Source: SHZI01 sp963802215
GTDB lineage: Bacteria; Pseudomonadota; Gammaproteobacteria; Steroidobacterales; GCA-2729495
Direction: 5' to 3'
NCBI GenBank assembly: GCA_963802215.1
Contig: CAWDHQ010000001.1
Span: 1,488,001-1,552,000 of the forward strand
DNA: 64,000 nucleotides
Each line of letters begins with the position of its first letter. The stretch's first letter is position 1. The notes under the pieces are model-generated. The model worked only from the letters and a program-made list of their open reading frames with translations. It did no database searches and was not told the DNA's origin. The position numbers and the translations under genes are program-made. Below are positions 1 through 7,056 of the stretch, in pieces.

Positions 1-2
1 GG

Positions 3-92
3 GAAAAGGGCATCACCCTCAGCGACGAGTCGGCTCGTGAACGGATCTACGGCATGCCCTATGCGGAGTGGAAGTCGAAATACCAGAAGTAG
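3..92 (+). CDS. DUF1244 family protein (C-terminal fragment at window edge)
   Basis: Only the last 29 codons are in the window; the gene begins upstream. The visible end contains DEKGI-like residues, then YGMPYAEWKSKYQ and a TAG stop. This matches the conserved C-terminus of the short DUF1244 (COG3492) proteins, whose members end in an xYGMPYxEWKxKxQ pattern. The family is about 100 residues long and has no established function. The TAG stop is the first TAG of a REP unit that begins here. The identification rests on remembered family consensus over a short stretch. Confidence 0.7.
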   Translation, partial: EKGITLSDESARERIYGMPYAEWKSKYQK

Positions 93-111
93 GAGCGCCT
101 TCAAGGCGCGA
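90..111 (+). repeat. REP unit (single, one-base insertion)
   Basis: The sequence follows the window's REP consensus GTAGGAGCGCCTTCAGGCGCGA but has one extra A in the loop (TTCAAGG). It directly follows, and supplies, the stop codon of the upstream DUF1244 gene. Confidence 0.8.
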
Positions 112-133
112 AAACCGATAAGGAGTGTGTGAC

Positions 134-1807
134 ATGCGCTCATTCATGCTCGCCTCTTTGGCCTTGTCTCTTGCTTTCCTGGCCCCGGTGCCTGCCAACG
201 CCCAGTTCTGGGACCCCCGCGCCCTGGACGGCGATCCCGCTACCAGCAAGGTGCCGCTGGCGCCACGCCTTGACGGCCTCGGCAAGCTGGCTCACCCCGT
301 CACGACCACGAAGAACCCGGAATCCCAGGCGTTCTTCGCCCAGGGGATGAACCTCGCCTACGCCTTCAATCACCCCGAGGCCGTGCGGGCCTTCCGGGAG
401 TCTGCCCGGCTCGATCCCGGCAACGCGATGGCCTGGTGGGGCCAGGCCTTCGCCCTGGGCCCGAACCTGAACCTGCCGATGCAACCCGACGCGATCGGGC
501 CGGCCTGGGAGCACGCCCAGCACGCCTTGCGCCTGAAGGAGACGGCGTCACCGGTGGAGCAGGACCTGATCGAGGCACTCGCCGTCCGCTACAGCAGGGA
601 CCCGAAGGCCGATCGCGCCACCCTGGACAGGGCTTACGCGGATGCCATGGCGAAAGTCGCGGCGGCACATCCCGGGCACGCGGGCGTCGCCACGCTCTAC
701 GCCGACGCGCTGATGAACACCTCGCCCTGGAACTACTGGCTGCCGGACGGGCAGCCGCGGCCGGACACGCCAGCAATCCTTCGCGCGCTCGATGCGGCCC
801 TCGCAATCAATCCCGACCATCCGGGGGCACTGCACCTGTACATCCACGCGATCGAGGCGAAGGACCCGGCCCGGGCGGAGACTGCCGCGGATCGCCTGGG
901 ACCGCTGATGCCCGGCGCCGGGCACCTCGTGCACATGCCATCCCACATCTACATGCGGGTGGGCCGGTACGCCGACGCCTACGCCGTTAACGTCGCGGCC
1001 TCCCGGGCCGACGAGAGTTACCTGGACCAGTGCAGGACCCAGGGCATCTACCCGCTGCTCTACTACCCGCACAACGTTCATTTCCAGGTGTGGGCCGCCA
1101 TGTTCGAGGGCCGGAGCGCTGTGGCGCTGGCCGACGCCCGGAAGCTTGCCGGGCACTCCCACCCCGAGCCGGACGTGTTCGGCCTGCCCGAGGTCTTCGA
1201 GCTGCAACCGCTGTTCGTGCTCGTCCGCTTCGGCAAGTGGGACGAGGTGCTGAAGGAGCCGCAACCACCCGCGCCGGCACGACTGATGAACGCCCTGTGG
1301 CACTACGCCCGCGGTCTGGCCCTGCAGCACAGCGGCAAGCCCGGGCCGGCGGGCCAGGAGCTCGCGGCGCTCAGGGCGATTGCCCTCGAGCCGGGGCTGA
1401 AGGACAAGTACACGGCCTTCGCACCCACCCTGAAGCTGATCACGATCGCCGAGCAGGTTCTCGCCGGGGAGATTGCCGCAGGTGCCAGGCGCTATGACGA
1501 GGCCATTGCGCGGCTCCAGCGGGCCGTGCTGCTCCAGGACAGCCTCATGTATAACGAGCCGCCGGACTGGTATTTCCCGGTCCGTCACTACCTGGGTGCC
1601 GTGCTCCTGGAGGCGGGCCTGCCCCAGGAGGCCGAGTCCGTCTACTGGCAGGACCTCGCCTACTACCGGGAGAACGGCTACTCGCTGCTGGGGCTGCAGA
1701 AGGCCCTCGAAGCACAGGGGCGCAGTGGTGAGGCGGCGGGCTTTGCCGAGCGACAGCGCAGGGCGTTCGCTGGGGCTGACGTGAAGCTGACGACATCGCG
1801 GTACTGA
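134..1807 (+). CDS. Secreted tetratricopeptide-repeat protein
   Basis: This 557-residue protein starts with a clear Sec signal peptide (MRSFMLASLALSL...PANA, cleaved before QFWD) and is probably periplasmic. ATG 134 is preferred over GTG 125 because AAGGAG at 119-124 is well spaced for it. The mature part contains helical TPR-like repeats: FAQGMNLAYAFNHPEAVRAF at about residue 75, AINPDHPGALHLYIHA near 225, and HMPSHIYMRVGRYADA near 265. Proteins of this architecture are common, uncharacterised TPR proteins in proteobacteria. Conserved His residues (LYIHAIE, HMPSH) recur, but no enzyme activity can be assigned. The gene is flanked by REP units. Confidence 0.8.
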   Translation: MRSFMLASLALSLAFLAPVPANAQFWDPRALDGDPATSKVPLAPRLDGLGKLAHPVTTTKNPESQAFFAQGMNLAYAFNHPEAVRAFRESARLDPGNAMAWWGQAFALGPNLNLPMQPDAIGPAWEHAQHALRLKETASPVEQDLIEALAVRYSRDPKADRATLDRAYADAMAKVAAAHPGHAGVATLYADALMNTSPWNYWLPDGQPRPDTPAILRALDAALAINPDHPGALHLYIHAIEAKDPARAETAADRLGPLMPGAGHLVHMPSHIYMRVGRYADAYAVNVAASRADESYLDQCRTQGIYPLLYYPHNVHFQVWAAMFEGRSAVALADARKLAGHSHPEPDVFGLPEVFELQPLFVLVRFGKWDEVLKEPQPPAPARLMNALWHYARGLALQHSGKPGPAGQELAALRAIALEPGLKDKYTAFAPTLKLITIAEQVLAGEIAAGARRYDEAIARLQRAVLLQDSLMYNEPPDWYFPVRHYLGAVLLEAGLPQEAESVYWQDLAYYRENGYSLLGLQKALEAQGRSGEAAGFAERQRRAFAGADVKLTTSRY

Positions 1808-1811
1808 TGCC

Positions 1812-1904
1812 GTAGGAGCGGCTTCAGCCGCGACCGGGCATTTCCCGGCAGGCACCTCTCAGCGCCAGAGGGAAATGCCCGGTCGCGGCTGAAGCCGCTC
1901 CTAC
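1812..1904. repeat. REPIN (inverted REP pair)
   Basis: Two REP units of the CGGCTTCAGCCG subtype face each other. Their arms extend through CGACCGGGCATTTCCC, giving about 35-bp arms around a short central spacer. The pair lies between the TPR gene and the next gene. Confidence 0.85.
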
Positions 1905-1916
1905 AGGGGGAACGAC

Positions 1917-2573
1917 TTGAATCAACTGAACAAGGCAGCCATTGCGGCTGCATGGCTGATCGTGGGCTGCATGCTCATTCACAACATGAATGCGCTGTGG
2001 CTGGAGCCCACCTACCTCGGCTTCGTCGACAAGACGAAGGACTACGGCGACATGAGCAAGATTCTCAACGCCCAGTTCTCGTTCTCGTTCATGAGCAGCG
2101 GCACAGCCCACGTCGTCTGCGGCTTCGCCCTGCTGGTGCTCGGCCTTGCTCTCCACAACAGGTTCCGGGACCGCCAGCCGGTGGCCTCGCAGCTGCTGAT
2201 GCTCGCCGCGCTGCTGGGCGGCCTCGGCTTCCTGCTGACCGGCATCAGCGACATCCCGGGCGCCGTCTACGGCAGCATCCTGCGGGAGCAGAACCCGGAC
2301 CTCACCAACGTAATTCTCGTCAGCAGCACGATGATCCGTGGCGCCGTGAACGTGCTCGCCATCGTGGGCCTGAGCTGGTTCGCGGGCCAGCTCGCCTGGA
2401 TCAACGCGCGTACCCGGGAGTTTCCCCGGTGGTTCACGGGCTACGGCTGGCTGATGGTGCTGCCCGGGGTCGTGAGCTTCCCGTTCCCGCCGGCCGGGTT
2501 CATGTACCTGCTGCTCACGATCCCGTGGGCCGCTGCCCTCGGGGTGTATCTGGGCCGGCCCGCGCCCGGGTAA
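1917..2573 (+). CDS. Six-segment integral membrane protein, unknown
   Basis: This 218-residue protein has about six hydrophobic segments: near residues 8-24 (IAAAWLIVGCMLIHNM), 62-79, 92-112, 142-160, 178-190 and 193-213. No catalytic motif or named family was recognised. The start is TTG 1917, with a GGGGGAA Shine-Dalgarno-like stretch six or so bases upstream that directly follows the REPIN. Acidic and aromatic residues (DYGDMSK, NPDLTN) sit in the loops. A small transporter or redox-associated membrane protein is possible, but nothing visible decides this. Confidence 0.7.
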   Translation: MNQLNKAAIAAAWLIVGCMLIHNMNALWLEPTYLGFVDKTKDYGDMSKILNAQFSFSFMSSGTAHVVCGFALLVLGLALHNRFRDRQPVASQLLMLAALLGGLGFLLTGISDIPGAVYGSILREQNPDLTNVILVSSTMIRGAVNVLAIVGLSWFAGQLAWINARTREFPRWFTGYGWLMVLPGVVSFPFPPAGFMYLLLTIPWAAALGVYLGRPAPG

Positions 2574-2638
2574 CGCCGCCTGCCGGTCACCGATTGCGCC
2601 TTGCGGCAGTCTGGCGACCCGGCGTTGAAGAAGGGCGG

Positions 2639-3043
2639 CTTGCCCCTCCCGGCAGCTCGCTGATCGGCGGTTCCATCCAGGGCGGCGCGACGGACAACAA
2701 CGGCAACGGCGTCACGCTGTCCACGCCCGCTGGCGCGGCGTTCTACACCGCCCGCATCGACAACGCGGACGTGCAGAGCCTGTACCTGGATCCCCAGAGC
2801 TATTCGGCCGGCAGCTTCCTCAGCGTCAGCGTCCCCAGCCTGGCCTTCGGCACGCCGATCCCGAGCCAGGCCGGCCCGGCCGCGCTGACCAACATCGGTA
2901 TTCGCCTGGATTTCCTGCTGACGCCCGGCGACTCAGCCAGCTTCACCAGCAACTTCGTGGTGCAGCCGGTGCCGGTGCCGGCTGCTGCCTGGCTGTTCGG
3001 TGGCGCGCTGGGGCTGCTGGCGTGGATGCGGCGACGGGCCTGA
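2639..3043 (+). pseudogene. Truncated VPxPA-CTERM (PEP-CTERM-like) surface protein
   Basis: The reading frame ends in a complete exosortase-type sorting tail: a Pro-rich VPVPAAAW motif, a short hydrophobic helix (LFGGALGLLAW) and a basic end (MRRRA). The preceding 100 or so residues (Thr/Ser/Asn/Gly-rich, beta-sheet-like) fit the end of an exported PEP-CTERM-class protein. No signal peptide or plausible start precedes it: in frame, the sequence runs upstream into the previous gene without an ATG. It is therefore read as the 3' remnant of a larger gene, or a gene broken by deletion. Two intact relatives with the same tail are at 52897-53745 and 59254-59982. Confidence 0.65.
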
Positions 3044-3087
3044 TCACGCGCTGACTTCCCGAGTCACGACGAACCGGAGTCACGACG

Positions 3088-3120
3088 AAAAAGGGCCGCT
3101 GGATGCGGCCCTTCTTCGTT
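3088..3120 (+). terminator. Rho-independent terminator
   Basis: A 9-bp stem AAGGGCCGC/GCGGCCCTT (3091-3099 with 3105-3113) around loop TGGAT is followed by a T-rich run. It lies 45 bases after the truncated sorting-tail gene and was presumably its terminator. Confidence 0.7.
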
Positions 3121-3150
3121 GGGTCTTCGTTCGGCGCCGCGTTCGCGGGT

Positions 3151-3172
3151 TCGCGGCGGTCGCCGCTCCTAC
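3151..3172 (-). repeat. REP-like unit (GGCGACCGCC variant)
   Basis: On the minus strand this reads GTAGGAGCGGCGACCGCCGCGA, the REP head with a different loop. It sits at the 3' end of the glutathione S-transferase gene and overlaps its stop codon region. Confidence 0.6.
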
Positions 3173-3819
3173 ACTGCGGGCACGGGCACCAGCGGGACTG
3201 TCGGCAGGCCCGGAATGCGCGGCATCGGCCAGAAGCCGGGGATGCCCTCGACGCCCGCCAACCAGCGGCGCACGTGGCCGAATGAGGACGTGTCCACGCC
3301 ACCTTCCGCCGCCAGCGCCACGTAGGGGTAGCAGGCCAGGTCGGCGATGGTGGCATGCTTCAGGGCCAGCCATTCCCTGTCGGCCAGGTGGTCGTCCATG
3401 ATCCGGAGGATGCGGTAGCCGGCCCGCACGGCCTGGGTGTAATCCAGTGGCCATCCGAGCAGCTTTATCGCCCGTGGCATGGCCAGGCCATTCTGGATCT
3501 CGTTGGCGGAGACGGAAAGCCAGCGCGCCACGCGGGCGAGGCACAGCGGGTCCAGCGGCGCCCAGGCGTGGGAGGTGAACTCGGCATAGCGGCCGGCCAG
3601 GTACAGCAGGATCGCGTGGGAATCGGTCAGGACCACGTCCCCGTCCACCAGCACGGGGATCTGCCCGAAGCGGTTCCGCGCCAGGAAGGCGGTACTCAGG
3701 TGCTCATTGGCCCGAAGGTTCACGGCCCGGGTTTCGTAGGGCAGCCGCAACAGCCGCAGGAAGAGTTCCACCTTGTAGGCATTGCCCGAGCCAAGACTTG
3801 TATAGAGCGTCAGATTCAT
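3169..3819 (-). CDS. Glutathione S-transferase
   Basis: This 216-residue cytosolic protein has the two-domain GST layout. The N-terminal thioredoxin-like half starts MNLTLYTSLGSGNAYKVELF, followed by the cis-Pro segment GQIPVLVD (about residues 53-60) and the glutathione gamma-glutamyl contact LTDSHAILLYLA (about 64-75). The C-terminal helical half contains the N-capping-type motif TIADLACYPYVAL (about 157-169). Length and order are normal for bacterial GSTs. The substrate cannot be told. The stop region overlaps a REP-like unit, and the upstream neighbour is divergent. Confidence 0.9.
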   Translation of the reverse strand: MNLTLYTSLGSGNAYKVELFLRLLRLPYETRAVNLRANEHLSTAFLARNRFGQIPVLVDGDVVLTDSHAILLYLAGRYAEFTSHAWAPLDPLCLARVARWLSVSANEIQNGLAMPRAIKLLGWPLDYTQAVRAGYRILRIMDDHLADREWLALKHATIADLACYPYVALAAEGGVDTSSFGHVRRWLAGVEGIPGFWPMPRIPGLPTVPLVPVPAV

Positions 3820-3868
3820 CCGTCACCTCCGGGAAGCGCAGTGGCGCATCGTCGGCTAAACTCGCTCC

Positions 3869-4459
3869 ATGGTCCACCGCTATTACCATCGCCTGAGTCC
3901 GTGGCAGCAGCGTGTGTACCGGCAGAGCGACGAGGTCACGGCGGTGCCCGTGCCGGGCGCCAGCGGGCTGAGGGACTCCACGCTGGCCGTCGGCCGGGCC
4001 CTCGCCCGGGGCGAGCCGCGGGCCATCGCCCTGGCGTGCAACCAGCTGCTGGGCCGGATCTGCGCACGGCTCGACGTCAAGACGCCGACGGTGACGGTGC
4101 TGGCGGAACGGCCCGCGGGCCACTGGGGCGAGCTCCATGGCCTGTACAACCCTGCCCAGGGCCCGAACGGGACAATCACCGTCTGGATGCGCACGGCGGG
4201 ACGGAGCCGCGTCGTCGCGTTCCGCACCTTCCTCCGTACCCTGCTCCACGAGTTCTGCCACCACCTCGACGTCGCCCTGCTCCGGCTCAGCTACTCGTTC
4301 CACACGACGGGCTTCCACAAGCGGGAGTTGAGCCTGTACCGGCAGCTTCTTCCGGCCGCAGGAGCGGCGACCGCCGCGACGGGAAAGCCCCTTCGCTCGC
4401 TGAAACGCTCGCTGCAGGGCTCGCCCGTCGCGGCGGTTGCCGCTCCTGCTGCTCGATGA
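3869..4459 (+). CDS. HExxH-type putative zinc metallopeptidase-like protein
   Basis: The 196-residue protein has an HEFCHHLD motif near residue 128 (TLLHEFCHHLDVALL), the HExxH zinc signature, followed by a conserved-looking SFHTTGFHKRE segment. It has no signal peptide, so it is probably cytosolic. The last ~33 residues (from AAGAATAATG onward) are encoded by an inverted REP pair of the GGCGACCGCC subtype. The native C-terminus therefore probably ended near RQLLP and the tail is an acquired low-complexity extension. The stop codon overlaps the next gene's ATG (ATGA). Proteolytic activity is inferred only from the motif. Confidence 0.7.
   Translation: MVHRYYHRLSPWQQRVYRQSDEVTAVPVPGASGLRDSTLAVGRALARGEPRAIALACNQLLGRICARLDVKTPTVTVLAERPAGHWGELHGLYNPAQGPNGTITVWMRTAGRSRVVAFRTFLRTLLHEFCHHLDVALLRLSYSFHTTGFHKRELSLYRQLLPAAGAATAATGKPLRSLKRSLQGSPVAAVAAPAAR
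4359..4449. repeat. REPIN inside a coding region
   Basis: An inverted pair of AGGAGCGGCGACCGCCGCGAC-type units forms the 3' end of the HExxH gene. It ends 6 bases before the ATG of the DUF486 gene, so it also holds that gene's ribosome-binding region. Confidence 0.75.
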
Positions 4460-4803
4460 ACCCGTTCGTCACGTCGATCCTGCTGCTCCTCTGCAGCAAC
4501 GTCTTCATGACCTTCGCCTGGTACGCGCACCTCAAGAACCTCGCCGACCGGCCGTGGCTGATCGCCGCCTTCGTCAGCTGGGGAATCGCACTGTTCGAGT
4601 ACCTGCTGCAGGTGCCTGCAAACCGGGTCGGCTACCAGGTGATGAGTCTCGGGCAGCTGAAAATCCTGCAGGAGATCATCACGCTGAGCGTCTTCGTTCC
4701 CTTTGCGCTGTTGTACATGCGGGAAAAGCTGACGCTGAACTACCTGTGGGCGGCGCTCTGCCTGGCCGCGGCAGCATTCTTCATCTTCCGCGACAAGGCG
4801 TAG
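4456..4803 (+). CDS. DUF486 / DMT-superfamily small membrane protein
   Basis: This 115-residue protein has four hydrophobic segments and the DUF486 hallmarks: an N-terminal SNVFMTFAWYAHLK, a middle WGIALFEYLLQVPANRVGY, and QLKILQEIITLSVF. DUF486 proteins are short four-helix membrane proteins related to the drug/metabolite transporter superfamily, and their substrate is unknown. The ATG overlaps the upstream stop codon (ATGA), suggesting translational coupling. The TAG stop is contributed by a REP unit. Confidence 0.85.
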   Translation: MNPFVTSILLLLCSNVFMTFAWYAHLKNLADRPWLIAAFVSWGIALFEYLLQVPANRVGYQVMSLGQLKILQEIITLSVFVPFALLYMREKLTLNYLWAALCLAAAAFFIFRDKA

Positions 4804-4891
4804 GAGCGGCTTCAGCCGCGACGGGGTTTTTCCTGGCAGGCGCGTCTCAGCGTCGCAGGGAGAAACCGGTCGCGGCTGAAGCCGCTCCTAC
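4800..4891. repeat. REPIN supplying stop codons to both convergent genes
   Basis: Two CGGCTTCAGCCG-type REP units in inverted orientation separate the DUF486 gene and the first LLM gene. The outer TAG of each unit is the stop codon of the adjoining gene (4801-4803 on plus, 4888-4890 on minus). Confidence 0.9.
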
Positions 4892-5901
4892 GCCTCCAGT
4901 GCGGGGATGACGTGCTCCCCGATCAGCCGGATGCCCTCGGCCGGCTCGTCGTGCAGCTCCAGCACGATGTCGGTGCAGCCGGCGTCCCGCATCTTCCGCA
5001 GGTGGGCGACGAAGCGGGGAATGTCGGCAGGCGTCCCGGTGAGGGTCAGGTTCCCGACACAGGAATCGAGCAGTTCGTCGGGAACGCCGGGCACGGACCA
5101 GGCCTTCGTCGGCACCATGCCGTAGATCTCCGCCTTGTGCGCCTCGATGACGTCGTACTCCGCGTCGGTCATGAACGTGCTGAGTACCCAGCGGCGAAAC
5201 AGCCCCCGGTAGCCGAGCCACATCCTGGCCTCCCGCACTGCCCGCTCCCGGTCCGCATAAACGTGCCAGGCCACGAAGTTGTAGTGGCGGAACGGGCCGG
5301 CAGGGCGTCCGAACTCGCGGAGGTGATCGCGCACCCAGCCGATGCGCTCGGCACAGAGTGCCGGCGTGAGATCGGACAGCATGATCCCGTCGCCGAGGCG
5401 CGCCGCCATCCGCAACATCTGGGGCTTGTTCGCGGCGACATAGACCGGCGGCTTCGGCGCCTGTGCCCAGAACGGGTTGTAGCCCTGCACCCGGTGGACC
5501 TGCCCCTCGAACGAGAACGGCGTGCCGGGCGTCACGCCCTTCAGGATCTGCACGCATTCGCCCACGGCGCGCACGCGCCGCTCCGGCTTGATGCCCAGGG
5601 CCTGAAGGGCCTCGCCCCCGCCACCCACGACGATGCGAGCCCGGCCACCGGCGTACTCATTGAGTGTCAGCAGGCCCGTGGCGATCCGCACCGGGTGCGT
5701 GTCGTAGGGGTTAACGGCAATGGCGCCGAGGCCGATGCGGCGCGTGGCCTGCGCCGCGGCCACCAGGTTCGACCAGGGATCCCGCGATGCCAGGTAGCTG
5801 GCCGTCCAGACGGTGCCCACGCCGGCGGCCTCCGCCTGCACTGCCAGCGGGGCCAGCTCGTCGGGAGTGGACAGCGCGTTCAAAACCACGTCGATATTCA
5901 T
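4888..5901 (-). CDS. LLM-class (luciferase-like) flavin/F420-dependent oxidoreductase 1
   Basis: This 337-residue protein has the bacterial luciferase TIM-barrel pattern. It starts MNIDVVLNALSTPDELAPLA, then ASYLASRDPW, then the conserved strand RRIGLGAIAVNPYDTHPVRIA (about residues 54-75), the phosphate-binding Gly cluster IVVGGGGEALQALG (about 88-101), and VYVAANKPQMLRMAARLGDGIML (about 152-174). Enzymes of this fold use FMNH2 or F420H2; the cofactor cannot be told from sequence alone. It is one of four paralogues in 4.2 kb. The start codon is three bases from a 32-bp inverted repeat shared with the divergent paralogue. Confidence 0.85.
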   Translation of the reverse strand: MNIDVVLNALSTPDELAPLAVQAEAAGVGTVWTASYLASRDPWSNLVAAAQATRRIGLGAIAVNPYDTHPVRIATGLLTLNEYAGGRARIVVGGGGEALQALGIKPERRVRAVGECVQILKGVTPGTPFSFEGQVHRVQGYNPFWAQAPKPPVYVAANKPQMLRMAARLGDGIMLSDLTPALCAERIGWVRDHLREFGRPAGPFRHYNFVAWHVYADRERAVREARMWLGYRGLFRRWVLSTFMTDAEYDVIEAHKAEIYGMVPTKAWSVPGVPDELLDSCVGNLTLTGTPADIPRFVAHLRKMRDAGCTDIVLELHDEPAEGIRLIGEHVIPALEA

Positions 5902-5904
5902 GGG

Positions 5905-5980
5905 AAAAGGTACCGGACACCGGTTACTTAGTTATTCTGACGCGGCACAATAACTAAGTAACCGGTGTCCGGTACCTTTT
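5905..5980. repeat. 32-bp perfect inverted repeat filling a divergent intergenic gap
   Basis: The arms 5905-5936 and 5949-5980 are exact reverse complements around a 12-base spacer. The outer parts read AAAAGGTACCGGACACCGG and the inner parts end in ACTTAGTTATT. The repeat occupies almost all of the 79 bases between two divergent LLM genes. Each arm ends at, or three bases before, a start codon, so both mRNAs would begin with the same sequence. It could be a shared operator/promoter, a hairpin or a small MITE-like element. Confidence 0.9.
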
Positions 5981-7021
5981 ATGCAAATTGACATCATTCT
6001 CGAGCCAGATCTGACGGCCGCGCAGGTGGCGGAGATTGCCGTCGCCGCCGAAAACTACGGCTTCCGCACGCTCTGGCACTCCAACTATCACCAGAACCCG
6101 GACGCCTTCGTGAATCTGGTGCCGGCGGCACTGGCCACGAAGAAGATCAGGCTCGGCGTCCTGGCGGTCAGTCCCTACGAGATGCACCCGCTCAAGATCG
6201 CCAACGCGCTGCTCACCCTCAACGAGATCAGCAACGGGCGCACCGTCGTCGCCATCGGCGGCGGCGGCTCCGTGATGGGCGCGACCGGGATCAAGATGGA
6301 CCCCAAGGCCCAGCGCATGCTCCGCGGCGTCCGGGAGTGCGTCGAGATCGTGAAGCAGGTGACGTCCGGCAAGTTCGTGCAGGGCTACCAGGGCGAGCTG
6401 TTCAAGCTCTCCCGCCCCCTGAAGAACGGCTGGGCGAAGTCAACGAGGGCCGGCGTCTTCACCTGCTCCACCGGGCCGAAGATGCTGGAGTTGGCCGGCA
6501 GGATCGCCGACGGCACCCAGATGAGCGACGTGACTCCCGAGAAGATTGGCCACCACATGGAGCACCTGCGCGCCGGCCTGGCCGCCAGAACGACGCCCGC
6601 GGAGGACTTCCGCATCGGCAACTTCTGGGCGTGGCACATCAAGGCCGACCGGGAGAAGTCCATGTACGAGGCCCGGCGCGAGCTGGTCTTCCGCGGCGAG
6701 CTCCTGCCTCCCAAGTACGACATGGAACCCTACGTCACGGCCGAGGAGCGCCAGCTGGTCATCGACAAGTGGCAGAACTTCGCCAAGGCCTTCTGGACCC
6801 GCTCGGGCAAGATCGAGGATGTCCCCGAATCCATCGTCACCCGACTGATCGCGGCGTGCTCCTCGGCCGGCGACCTGGGCGACGTCGACCACCAGATCGA
6901 GCGCTTCCGGGTCTTCGAGAAGGCGGGCCTGACGGAGCTGTCGATCCGCCTGTTCGACGAGCCCATGGCGGGCCTGAAGATCGTCGCCGACCACGTCCTG
7001 CCGCACTTCGAACGCTACTAG
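5981..7021 (+). CDS. LLM-class flavin/F420-dependent oxidoreductase 2
   Basis: The 346-residue protein is a paralogue of its neighbours. It starts MQIDIILEPDLTAAQVAEIA, with the central strand KKIRLGVLAVSPYEMHPLKIA (about residues 51-71), the glycine cluster VAIGGGGSVMGATGIK (about 85-100) and MLELAGRIADGTQMSDVTPE. ATG 5981 follows the inverted repeat directly and has no ordinary Shine-Dalgarno sequence, since the preceding bases are GGTACCTTTT. It is followed after 35 bases by LLM 3 in the same direction, so the two are probably co-transcribed. The substrate is unknown. Confidence 0.85.
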   Translation: MQIDIILEPDLTAAQVAEIAVAAENYGFRTLWHSNYHQNPDAFVNLVPAALATKKIRLGVLAVSPYEMHPLKIANALLTLNEISNGRTVVAIGGGGSVMGATGIKMDPKAQRMLRGVRECVEIVKQVTSGKFVQGYQGELFKLSRPLKNGWAKSTRAGVFTCSTGPKMLELAGRIADGTQMSDVTPEKIGHHMEHLRAGLAARTTPAEDFRIGNFWAWHIKADREKSMYEARRELVFRGELLPPKYDMEPYVTAEERQLVIDKWQNFAKAFWTRSGKIEDVPESIVTRLIAACSSAGDLGDVDHQIERFRVFEKAGLTELSIRLFDEPMAGLKIVADHVLPHFERY

Positions 7022-7056
7022 GCAGCCAGGCGGCAGGCGCCCGGCCTCGGCAACTG

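Noticed and set aside
1952..2640. Open frame upstream of the truncated sorting-tail protein that would make it 363 residues
   Set aside because: The upstream part overlaps a real membrane protein gene in another frame and has Arg/Pro-rich shadow composition; only the last ~135 codons look genuine.
3061..3089. Direct repeat GAGTCACGACGAA in two copies as an attachment site
   Set aside because: The copies are three bases apart, with no integrase or element between; likely a local duplication.
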